Assembly (NCBI RefSeq): GCF_000757885.1
Contig: NZ_JQCR01000003.1
Coordinates: 992,001 to 1,056,000, forward strand
Source of the DNA: Paenibacillus wynnii
GTDB lineage: Bacteria > Bacillota > Bacilli > Paenibacillales > Paenibacillaceae
Length of the DNA: 64,000 nt
Direction of reading: 5' to 3'
The notes under the pieces are model-generated. The model was not told the DNA's origin. It worked only from the letters and a program-made list of their open reading frames with translations, and did not search any database. Below are positions 1 through 6,562 of this stretch, piece by piece. Numbering within the stretch: the first letter of the stretch is position 1; every line of letters begins with the position of its first letter. Position numbers and translations under genes: made by a program.

Positions 1-1
1 T

Positions 2-112
2 GATGAACGCAATTATCCATCCCGTAAAATTATTGAATACAATTATGGACAATTAGAAGAAATTAAGGATGGCACATGCAAATATTGGATAAAGACCCTA
101 AGGACAATTTAA
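2..112 (+). CDS. GNAT-type N-acetyltransferase, C-terminal end only
   Basis: Open reading frame that enters from the left edge and stops at TAA 110-112, giving 36 visible residues. The visible tail has the usual end of a small GNAT enzyme: an N-Y-P-S-R-K-I-I-E stretch (the helix after the acetyl-CoA site, where a residue is typically followed by S/K-V-I-E), then a beta strand ending in K-Y-W-I-K-T-L. GNAT enzymes move an acetyl group from acetyl-CoA to an amine; the substrate cannot be told from this piece. The 117 bases between it and the next gene contain no other clear gene. Confidence 0.55.
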   Translation, partial: DERNYPSRKIIEYNYGQLEEIKDGTCKYWIKTLRTI

Positions 113-228
113 TGGTATATCGAGGAAGAGGTAGCTTCATAAATAACAGATTCACGCTGCGAAGCCTGATGCTTGGTCCCCTAAATTAAAAAGCCTCATA
201 AAAACTAAAACTTAATAGAGGTGTATTC

Positions 229-687
229 ATGAATGATTGTGTGTATTGTAATATAGTTTCTAAATTCGATCATGAAATTGTATTAAGTAATGAGTATTGT
301 ATCTATACTCTATTAAAACAACAAGAAATAGAAGGGGCTGGAATCATTGTACCAAGGGAGCATCGAGAAACATTATATGATTTAAGTCAAAAAGAATGGA
401 ATGCAACCTATCAACTATTACATGAAGTAAAACAGTATATTGATAATAAATATAAACCTGATGGATATAATGTGGGTTGGAACTGTGGGTACGTAGGGGG
501 ACAACATATATTTCATTCACATTTGCATATAATTCCTAGATATTCTGATGAACTATATGCAGGTAAAGGTTTAAGATATTTATTCAAGAGTAAAGAAAAT
601 AGGAAGGGTAGAAACAATCGAAAAAGCGGATCAGCAGATAATCCTGCACTGGCTAAGTCCGTTGGACCCGGGGCTGGTGACCTTTAA
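229..687 (+). CDS. HIT family hydrolase with an altered C-terminus
   Basis: HIT (histidine triad) proteins hydrolyse or transfer nucleotidyl groups from dinucleotide or nucleoside-phosphoramidate substrates. The first part is a normal HIT domain: C-V-Y-C-N-I near residue 4 (the paired cysteines often bind zinc in small HIT proteins), and the histidine triad H-S-H-L-H-I-I-P-R near residue 104. The start follows an AGAGGTG box eight bases upstream. From about residue 125 the sequence stops looking like a HIT tail and becomes a low-complexity, basic, Gly/Ala-rich run. In the overlapping frame the same bases read as a plausible other protein (see 605-763), so the C-terminus probably comes from a deletion junction. 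The catalytic part appears intact, so the protein may still work. Confidence 0.75.
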   Translation: MNDCVYCNIVSKFDHEIVLSNEYCIYTLLKQQEIEGAGIIVPREHRETLYDLSQKEWNATYQLLHEVKQYIDNKYKPDGYNVGWNCGYVGGQHIFHSHLHIIPRYSDELYAGKGLRYLFKSKENRKGRNNRKSGSADNPALAKSVGPGAGDL

Positions 688-763
688 GCCAGTGGAGCGT
701 CGTGACACGGAACGATATCGGAAAGCCTTAAAAAAAACATACCAAAGGAAAAATAAGAGATGA
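605..763 (+). pseudogene. Unidentified C-terminal coding remnant overlapping the HIT tail
   Basis: Frame 2 reads without stop from about 605 to TGA 761-763 (52 codons) with a protein-like composition: a helix-like Trp-Leu-Ser-Pro-Leu-Asp-Pro segment, then a strongly charged end (F-K-P-V-E-R-R-D-T-E-R-Y-R-K-A-L). Its TGA overlaps the ATG of the next gene, as in translationally coupled operons. I infer it is the 3' end of a gene whose 5' part was lost when the HIT gene was joined to it. I do not recognise the family. Confidence 0.3.
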
Positions 764-1221
764 TTATTTCAAGAGCCGAAAAAACAGATTTAAAAGAAAT
801 CCTTGATCTTCAATATAGTTCCTATAGAAGTGAGGCTGTGCTTTATAATGATTTTACTATTCAGCCGCTGAAACAGACCATTGAAGAATTAAGACAAGAA
901 TTTGATAATTCCATAATATTAAAAGCTCAAATTAATGGTAGAATAGTTGGCTCCGTTAGGGCTATATCAAAAGAAAATCTCACATGTAATATAGGTAAAC
1001 TTATTGTTCATCCCGATTTCCAAAATCGTGGTATAGGCAGAAAACTTATGAAAAGTATTGAAGACATATTTAGCCACACCAAAAGATTTGAGTTGTTTAC
1101 AGGACATAGAAGCAAGAAGAATCTTAATTTATATTGGAAGTTGGGTTATACGCAGCATAAATCGGAAGAAGTTAACCAAAATCTTACACTGATATTTTTG
1201 AATAAGATTATAGAGAGTTAA
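760..1221 (+). CDS. GNAT family N-acetyltransferase
   Basis: A complete single-domain GNAT acetyltransferase of 153 residues, the normal size. It starts with I-I-S-R-A-E-K-T-D and has the acetyl-CoA pyrophosphate loop at about residues 84-100, I-G-K-L-I-V-H-P-D-F followed by Q-N-R-G-I-G-R-K-L-M (the Q/R-x-x-G-x-G/A motif). A later L-Y-W-K-L-G-Y fits the last helix-strand of the fold. The substrate is unknown. The ATG overlaps the stop of the upstream remnant; the bases before it (AAAGGAAAAATAAG) give a modest ribosome binding site. The next gene follows after 47 bases with its own strong site, so this may be a small two-gene unit. Confidence 0.8.
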   Translation: MIISRAEKTDLKEILDLQYSSYRSEAVLYNDFTIQPLKQTIEELRQEFDNSIILKAQINGRIVGSVRAISKENLTCNIGKLIVHPDFQNRGIGRKLMKSIEDIFSHTKRFELFTGHRSKKNLNLYWKLGYTQHKSEEVNQNLTLIFLNKIIES

Positions 1222-1268
1222 TTCAAAGAAGAGGCTCGTTGCCTGATGTGTAGAAAGGAGAGGTATTT

Positions 1269-1865
1269 TTGTATCTTTCAGACCTTGATGAAGGATTAAT
1301 TACAAGAGAATTAATACAGAAAATTTTGTTTGAAGATATAAAAGATGATCTTAAAACAAGTGATTGTATTTTTGTACCCGGTAGTACTAGAACAAGTAAT
1401 AAATATAGAACACCAGCATCGGTAGAACTTTATAAACAAGGGCGTTCAAACAAAATTCTTTTTTCAGGTGGAGATAATGGGGAATACATCGAAGCAATTT
1501 CGATGAAAGAGTTTGCTGTGGGGAAAGGCGTGCCAGAAGATGCAATTCTAACAGAAACATTCTCAACTAATACTAAAGAAAATGTTATAGAATCTATAAA
1601 AGTACTAGATGAACATATTGGTTTAAAGAATATAAAGCGAATTTTGATATGTACAGCTTTTTATCATATCCGTAGATGCCATTTAACGTTTCAACAATAT
1701 GCGCCAACATGGATCGAATATAGTTTCTCTCCTGTCTTAGATAAAACAACAAGGCCAGATAACTGGTGGAATTATGAGAACGGAACAAGGCGTGTATATA
1801 AAGAAATAAATGGATTAATTCGATATGCAAAGAAAGGAGATATCATGGATTATTTAATACAATAA
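1269..1865 (+). CDS. YdcF family (DUF218) protein
   Basis: 198 residues matching the DUF218/YdcF fold: an early D-C-I-F-V-P-G-S strand, K-I-L-F-S-G-G-D-N-G-E near residue 60, an E-T-F-S-T-N-T-K-E-N motif near residue 100 (the conserved E-x-x-S-x-x-T-x-E-N of the family) and a later strand I-L-I-C-T-A-F-Y-H-I-R-R. Family members bind S-adenosylmethionine or act in envelope metabolism, but function is poorly defined. There is no signal peptide or membrane anchor, so this is a cytosolic version. The start is TTG, chosen because AAAGGAGAGG lies eight bases upstream and no ATG is available. A terminator-like hairpin at 1962-1999 follows. Confidence 0.75.
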   Translation: MYLSDLDEGLITRELIQKILFEDIKDDLKTSDCIFVPGSTRTSNKYRTPASVELYKQGRSNKILFSGGDNGEYIEAISMKEFAVGKGVPEDAILTETFSTNTKENVIESIKVLDEHIGLKNIKRILICTAFYHIRRCHLTFQQYAPTWIEYSFSPVLDKTTRPDNWWNYENGTRRVYKEINGLIRYAKKGDIMDYLIQ

Positions 1866-1961
1866 TTTTACAATTAAAAAGTTTTAAACCATAAAAACAA
1901 TTACCAAGTCAGTGAAGTCATGAAAAGACCAGGCCTAGATCTGACATAGCAATGAGAAAAG

Positions 1962-1999
1962 AAAGGATGATCTTCACACTGGTGAATATCATCCTTTTT
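1962..1999. terminator. Hairpin followed by T-run
   Basis: Arms 1962-1977 and 1982-1997 pair over 16 positions with one mismatch around a 4-base loop and run into TTTTTG. It fits termination of the genes at 760-1865, and perhaps also of any minus-strand transcript. Confidence 0.7.
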
Positions 2000-2084
2000 G
2001 TTGATCGACAAAGGGCTGAATCTTTCTTTTAAGCTGAAGAACTTGATGCCAAGATTTAAAATAAAGCCGAGAATCGGCGCCCAT
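1989..2084 (-). pseudogene. Possible C-terminal remnant, 31 residues
   Basis: A minus-strand frame from an ATG at 2084 to TGA 1989-1991 reads as a plausible amphipathic protein end (W-H-Q-V-L-Q-L-K-R-K-I-Q-P-F-V-D). It has no convincing ribosome binding site and its stop lies inside the terminator stem. It could be chance or the tail of a lost gene; I do not recognise it. Confidence 0.15.
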
Positions 2085-2108
2085 ATTATTCTTTATCCTG
2101 CTGACAAG

Positions 2109-2210
2109 TTACTTCGATTTCTTCTTAGCTGCGGATCTGCCTTGCTTCTTAGGATCATCTGATGGTGGTGCTGCATGCTGTGAGCCGTTAGGCTTAATCG
2201 GTTTGGTCAT
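2109..2210 (-). CDS. 33-residue basic, Pro/Lys-rich small protein
   Basis: A short gene with a strong AAGGAG site ten bases before its ATG at 2208-2210. The product starts M-T-K-P-I-K-P-N-G-S-Q-H, has a P-P-S-D-D-P-K-K-Q-G-R middle and ends A-A-K-K-K-S-K. It is very hydrophilic, basic and probably unstructured, with no signal peptide or membrane segment. I believe proteins of this style occur in Bacillales as unnamed small proteins, but I cannot name a family. It diverges from the SDR gene at 2398 and shares a promoter region with paired inverted repeats. The good ribosome site and coding-like composition support a real gene; function is unknown. Confidence 0.55.
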   Translation of the reverse strand: MTKPIKPNGSQHAAPPSDDPKKQGRSAAKKKSK

Positions 2211-2239
2211 GATTGTAATGCTCCTTCCCTGAGATTGGT

Positions 2240-2392
2240 ATTAGTTATATGCAAATACTACAGCTTTATCCAAAAGCTCCGTTGACCATGCCATAAAGGC
2301 AACCTTCGGCGGTATTGGAGGGGGAATGAAAGAGCAACATTTCAAACATCTCCTTGTGATATAACTAATCATGAAATCCAAACAAGGAGATG
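2240..2392. promoter_or_regulatory. Divergent control region with two inverted repeat pairs
   Basis: An 11-base word at 2240-2250 (ATTAGTTATAT) is repeated in exact inverse at 2359-2369. A second perfect 11-base inverted repeat has its left arm at 2347-2357 and its right arm at 2382-2392. The right arm contains the AAGGAG ribosome binding site of the SDR gene, and the left arm contains its exact complement, 24 bases away. The first pair could be operator half sites; the second could fold in RNA and hide the ribosome site. Both readings are inference. Confidence 0.45.
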
Positions 2393-2397
2393 AAGAC

Positions 2398-3162
2398 ATG
2401 AATAAGTTGAACGGTAAAATTGCGTTAGTAACCGGTGCAAGCCGCGGGATTGGTCGCGGGATTGCGTTACGCCTAGCACGGGAGGGCGCAGTCGTCGCAG
2501 TACACTATGGGAGAAGACAAAATGAAGCAGAGGAAGTGGTTCAAAAGATTGAGCAGAGTGGAGGCTCCGCCTTCACGATCGGTGCTGACTTATGTACCCT
2601 TAACGGCATTCATGATTTATTTGCAAAACTGGATGAAGTCCTTCGGAAACGTACAGGAGATAATCGCTTTGATATTCTTGTGAATAACGCTGGAATCGGT
2701 CAAATCGCAACTATAGAAGAGACGACGGAAGAATCTTTTGACGAAGTCATGAACATTAACGTCAAAGCACCTCTTTTTGTTACTCAGCAAGCTTTACTGC
2801 GTCTAAATGATGGAGGCCGTATTATCAATATTTCATCATTTGTTACACGTGTAGCCTCTCCTAGTGTTTTCACCTACAGCGTGTCCAAAGGTGCAATCGA
2901 CACATTTACCCGCGTTTTAGCTCAGCAACTTGGGCAACGTAATATTACTGTGAACGCTATCCAGCCTGGTATTATTAATACTGAAATGAATGCTGGAACC
3001 TTGCAAGATCCCAGAGGACAGAAGTTTGCTGCGGGTCTATCAACCTTCAAAAGATGGGGGGAGCCTGAAGATGTGGCAGATATAGCCGCCTTTCTTGCCT
3101 CTGTCGATAGTCGTTGGATAACTGGTCAATTGATTGATGCAAGTGGCGGATCTCATTTGTAA
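2398..3162 (+). CDS. Short-chain dehydrogenase/reductase (SDR)
   Basis: A classical SDR of 254 residues that transfers hydride between NAD(P)H and a carbonyl or alcohol; the substrate is unknown. Motifs in order: the cofactor loop T-G-A-S-R-G-I-G near residue 12, an acidic D-L after the third strand, N-N-A-G-I-G near residue 97, a catalytic Ser in I-S-S-F, and Y-S-V-S-K-G-A (Tyr-x-x-x-Lys) near residue 158, then I-Q-P-G-I-I-N-T. The end (W-I-T-G-Q-L-I-D-A-S-G-G) is typical. I chose the ATG at 2398 rather than an in-frame ATG at 2371 because the AAGGAG box sits nine bases before 2398. That box lies in an inverted repeat. A terminator follows at 3189. Confidence 0.9.
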   Translation: MNKLNGKIALVTGASRGIGRGIALRLAREGAVVAVHYGRRQNEAEEVVQKIEQSGGSAFTIGADLCTLNGIHDLFAKLDEVLRKRTGDNRFDILVNNAGIGQIATIEETTEESFDEVMNINVKAPLFVTQQALLRLNDGGRIINISSFVTRVASPSVFTYSVSKGAIDTFTRVLAQQLGQRNITVNAIQPGIINTEMNAGTLQDPRGQKFAAGLSTFKRWGEPEDVADIAAFLASVDSRWITGQLIDASGGSHL

Positions 3163-3188
3163 CTCATAAATAACTCTTAATCAATGAA

Positions 3189-3225
3189 AAGACGGATCAC
3201 TGTAGCTCAGTGGTCCGTCTTTCTC
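3189..3225 (+). terminator. Intrinsic terminator after the SDR gene
   Basis: Arms 3189-3200 and 3210-3221 pair over 12 positions with one G-T pair around a 9-base loop, ending in a short T-run (TCTTTCTC). Confidence 0.8.
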
Positions 3226-3301
3226 ATTAAGGATAATGAAATGGCGTATTATGCAACTATATTGGCGCCCTGTGCTATTTACGATGAGATCTTGAGTAGC
3301 T

Positions 3302-3548
3302 GTAAACCAGATTGAAACTCATTCATTTAATCAGCAAATTGAAAGCCAGATCCTGATGAACGAGAATCAAGTTCAGATTCAATCCTGGGCCCCTTTTGCA
3401 GAAGGTAAAAATAACATGTTCCAGAATGAGATCATAGTAGCGATTGCTGAAAGCATAATAAGTCTGTTGCTCAAGTCGTGTTGCGCTGGCTGACGCAAAG
3501 AAATGTCGTTGTTATTCCTAAATCTGTCCGCAAGGAAAGAATTGAATA
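3302..3548 (+). pseudogene. Aldo/keto reductase remnant (C-terminal third)
   Basis: Translation gives the tail of a YvgN/YtbE-type aldo/keto reductase: N-Q-I-E-T-H-S-F-N-Q-Q-I-E near 3305, then S-W-A-P-F-A-E-G-K-N-N near 3388, then, after a one-base loss near 3449-3452, S-V-A-Q-V-V-L-R-W-L-T-Q-R and I-P-K-S-V-R-K-E-R-I-E before TAA. The catalytic Asp, Tyr and Lys region is missing, so this is a dead fragment. The gap 3549-3825 holds no recognisable gene. Confidence 0.8.
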
Positions 3549-3825
3549 AGCCATAGGTGGTTCAATCTTTGAATTAGTAGGAAAGATTCCTTCTAAATAA
3601 ATTACATCAACAGATTATACTTCATGATTCTATCGAATTAGATTTTATTAATAAGACTTCAAAAATCCCGCTTGCAAGTACTACAGTCGTCAGTGGTTTT
3701 TAACCGAAACTATAAAAGCCTGTAACATAACGATTAATCTGGATGGTGTTCCTGAGGTTTGTAACCAGAAGAAAGGGGTATTGTTAGGAGAAGGTAAGAG
3801 AGTACGGAGTGAAGGGGGACTCTAA

Positions 3826-4932
3826 ATGAAACAAGTTTGTGCCATCCTCATGATTGGACTAATTGTTATCACGGGGTGTACTGAAGACAACCGGGCCAAT
3901 TCAACAGAACCACAGCAAACTTCACCAGTACACGATGAACCCGCAGTATCCAAAGCAACACAAGCGCCGAAAACAACACAAGCGGTAATTACAGAAAATC
4001 TTGAGGTTCCATGGTCAATCGAGAAACTGGGAGATACATTCTATGTAACGGAAAGGCCGGGAACCATCGTGACAATCGAAAATGGATCCGTTGTACGGCA
4101 CAGTTTAGAGCTCGAGAAACAACTTGCGGGTGCTTCAGAGGCTGGATTATTAGGGTTTGTGCTCGCACCTGACTTTTCGGAGACACACTTGGCTTATGCG
4201 TATTATACGTATGAAGAGGAGTCCGGACAATATAACCGGATGGTAACGCTCCGAATGGAGGAACAAGCTTGGAAGGAGGAGCGTTTACTTTTGGATCGGA
4301 TTCCAAGCGGCTCCGTGCACCATGGGGGAAGACTTGAGATTGGACCGGATAGAAAGTTATATGCTACCGTCGGTGACGCCTCTGAATCCGAAATCGCGCA
4401 AAACCCAAATACACTGGGCGGGAAAATCTTACGTATGAATCTTGATGGATCCATTCCAAGCGATAATCCATTTCCAAATTCTTATGTGTACAGTTATGGA
4501 CATCGTAATCCTCAAGGAATGACTTGGCTGCCTGATGGGACGATGTACGCAAGCGAGCATGGTAACAATGCCAACGATGAAGTCAACCAAATCAAGGCTG
4601 GCAGTAATTATGGCTGGCCGGTGATTCAAGGTGATGAGAAACAAGAGGGTATGATTACACCGATATTTACTTCTGGTGATGGAGCAACTTGGGCACCGTC
4701 CGGTATGGATCACAACAACGGCAAATTATTTGTTGCGACTTTAAGGGGAGAGGCTATTCTCGAGTTTGATCTTCAAACTGGCAAAAGCCGTGAGGTAGTT
4801 ACGGGTCTTGGAAGAGTCCGGGATGTCCTTATAGAGGATAATATTCTATATTTCATCAGCAATAATTCGGACGGGCGTGGTACACCTCAGGAGAATGATG
4901 ACAAGCTGTATCGAATTACGCTTCCGGAATGA
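3826..4932 (+). CDS. PQQ-type glucose/sorbosone dehydrogenase-like lipoprotein
   Basis: 368 residues. The N-terminus is a lipoprotein signal (M-K-Q-V-C, hydrophobic run, lipobox V-I-T-G-C with the lipid-bearing Cys at about 18), followed by a Thr/Gln-rich linker to about residue 50. The rest is the six-bladed beta-propeller of the soluble glucose dehydrogenase/sorbosone dehydrogenase (YliI) family: L-E-V-P-W-S-I, then H-H-G-G-R-L-E near residue 165 (the conserved catalytic His region), G-D-A-S-E, Y-S-Y-G-H-R-N-P-Q-G and E-H-G-N-N. Family members oxidise aldose sugars with PQQ; whether PQQ is available here is unknown. The start follows GAAGGGGGA. The protein should sit on the outer face of the membrane. 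Confidence 0.85.
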   Translation: MKQVCAILMIGLIVITGCTEDNRANSTEPQQTSPVHDEPAVSKATQAPKTTQAVITENLEVPWSIEKLGDTFYVTERPGTIVTIENGSVVRHSLELEKQLAGASEAGLLGFVLAPDFSETHLAYAYYTYEEESGQYNRMVTLRMEEQAWKEERLLLDRIPSGSVHHGGRLEIGPDRKLYATVGDASESEIAQNPNTLGGKILRMNLDGSIPSDNPFPNSYVYSYGHRNPQGMTWLPDGTMYASEHGNNANDEVNQIKAGSNYGWPVIQGDEKQEGMITPIFTSGDGATWAPSGMDHNNGKLFVATLRGEAILEFDLQTGKSREVVTGLGRVRDVLIEDNILYFISNNSDGRGTPQENDDKLYRITLPE

Positions 4933-4958
4933 TAAGTAGCTGTGACTTTCGCACTTAC

Positions 4959-4997
4959 AACAAAGAATCCGCAACTAGTGCGGATTCTTTGTTGTTT
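4959..4997. terminator. Strong hairpin terminator between convergent genes
   Basis: A perfect 15-base stem (4959-4973 with 4979-4993) around a 5-base loop, followed by TTTTC. It lies between the plus-strand lipoprotein gene and the minus-strand serine hydrolase and may serve both. Confidence 0.85.
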
Positions 4998-5048
4998 TCT
5001 GCGTTTAAAATGCAGAAGACATGATTAGAATGGTTATTGGCATACTCC

Positions 5049-6224
5049 TTACAAAGTGCTGAACACGATATTGCGCAGTTTGCGCGTAATGGACATCGTG
5101 CCGGCATCTTTTTTCTGAATCATAAATAGGATAGTCAAGCCATCTTGAGGACTATTGCTGAAGTATGCACCAAGCCATCCATCCCAGCCGTATTCGCCTT
5201 GTCCGCCGATTATTCCGGCTTTACCTGTGTCGGTCATGATGCGCATCTGGTTGCCGTAACTATGGCCGCGCAATGTATGCCACGTATCGAAGCCTTCTTG
5301 CTGCCAATTGGTTAAAGCAGCCGATGTCATATATTGAACTGTTCTAGGTTTTAACAGACTTACGCCGTTTAAGCTGCCTTGATTCATCAGCATCGTCGTG
5401 AATTTAGCGGCATCATCAATCGTCGATGCAAGGCCCGCCCCGCCAGACTCATATTTTGGTTCCCGATCCATCTGACAGCCGATGCCAAGATGGCTTTCTT
5501 CGTATAGCTTTAAGCCGCCTACGCCGTCATCCTGATAGATTTTGGCAAGGCGGTTTCTTTTTTCTTCAGGCAGCCAGAAACCGGTATCTTTCATTTGTAA
5601 CGGCGCGAATATTTCCTTCTCCAAAAATTCGCCATATCGCTTGCCGCTAACCGCTTCCACAATCGCACCAAGGACATCTGCCGACGTTCCATATTGCCAG
5701 TACGATCCCGGCTCGAACGAAAGAGGCCCTTCCCCCAAGCGGTTTGCGAATTCCAATGTACTCATAGAATTTTTACCGTACAATCGGCTGCCCATTTCTT
5801 GAAACAATGCTTCCGTATGCTGCCCGGCTTTGTCGGTCCCGCCGTATACCAATCCCGATGTCATGTTCAGCAAATCATGAATGTTGACTTCCCGGCTGAC
5901 AGGCATCAGCTCACCGTTTTTCTCGACCAGTTGATTTTTGAAACCTGGAATGTAGCCGCTTACAGGATCGAACAAATCGATATCTCCACGCTCCAACAAC
6001 ATCATGACGGAAGTGGCGGTAATCGGCTTAGTCATTGAATATAAACGGAAAATCGAATCCCTTGCAATAGGGCGTCCCGATTCCATGTCGGCCAAGCCGT
6101 CTTGATGGTAAAATTCCTCCTTACCATCCTTGATCACCATGAAATTCGCACCGGCGATTTCCTTGTTGTCGATACTTTCTTGCAGTGTTTTTTTCAATTG
6201 GTTGGTTATGTTTGGCTCTAGCAT
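5049..6224 (-). CDS. Serine hydrolase, class C beta-lactamase/esterase family
   Basis: 391 residues of the Beta-lactamase (PF00144) family, which covers class C lactamases, DD-peptidases and EstB-type esterases. The nucleophile motif S-M-T-K is at residues 63-66. A later Tyr-containing motif (W-Q-Y-G-T-S, about residue 180) is in the place of the Y-x-N motif, and G-W-D-G-W-L-G near residue 350 occupies the H/W-x-G position. There is no signal peptide, so it is probably a cytosolic esterase or peptidase rather than a drug-resistance lactamase. The start has GAAGAGGT about 10 bases upstream. A strong terminator at 4959 lies downstream. Confidence 0.85.
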   Translation of the reverse strand: MLEPNITNQLKKTLQESIDNKEIAGANFMVIKDGKEEFYHQDGLADMESGRPIARDSIFRLYSMTKPITATSVMMLLERGDIDLFDPVSGYIPGFKNQLVEKNGELMPVSREVNIHDLLNMTSGLVYGGTDKAGQHTEALFQEMGSRLYGKNSMSTLEFANRLGEGPLSFEPGSYWQYGTSADVLGAIVEAVSGKRYGEFLEKEIFAPLQMKDTGFWLPEEKRNRLAKIYQDDGVGGLKLYEESHLGIGCQMDREPKYESGGAGLASTIDDAAKFTTMLMNQGSLNGVSLLKPRTVQYMTSAALTNWQQEGFDTWHTLRGHSYGNQMRIMTDTGKAGIIGGQGEYGWDGWLGAYFSNSPQDGLTILFMIQKKDAGTMSITRKLRNIVFSTL

Positions 6225-6399
6225 GTCTGTTGTGACCTCTTCTCTAAATAATCTGCTATAGATCTGTTTTCATTAAATTATAGACTTCTTTCGCGGTTCC
6301 AGCATACTGCAAGATTACATCATCTTTTATATCATTATTTTTGCCGTTCTCTTTGTCAATCTCACTTTGAAAATCCTTTTATACAATGATCAAGAAACC

Positions 6400-6480
6400 G
6401 TGCTGGATGGAACATTAGTCAATGATGGTGCGCCATCGGAGATGTTATCAATTGAAGTATTCTCACGTTTATTAACTTAA
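6400..6480 (+). pseudogene. Fragment of a zinc alcohol dehydrogenase
   Basis: 27 codons (V-L-D-G-T-L-V-N-D-G-A-P-S-E) closely match the segment L-D-G-T-L-V-N-V-G-A-P-A-E-P-L-S-V of the AdhA copies at 15793 and 52730, then the frame ends at TAA. It is the third trace of this gene in the window and cannot be functional. Nothing else is recognisable in 6225-6399. Confidence 0.65.
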
Positions 6481-6525
6481 ACAAGAGAGCCCGGAGACAG
6501 ATTATATCCTTAGGCTCTCTTGTTT
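6479..6525. terminator. Hairpin terminator downstream of the MMPL gene
   Basis: Arms 6479-6491 and 6513-6525 are perfect complements (13 bases) with A-rich flank on one side and TTTT on the other, so it could stop transcription in both directions. Confidence 0.75.
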
Positions 6526-6562
6526 TCGGTTTTGGGCGAACGGCATTTATGTTGACTTTTTC

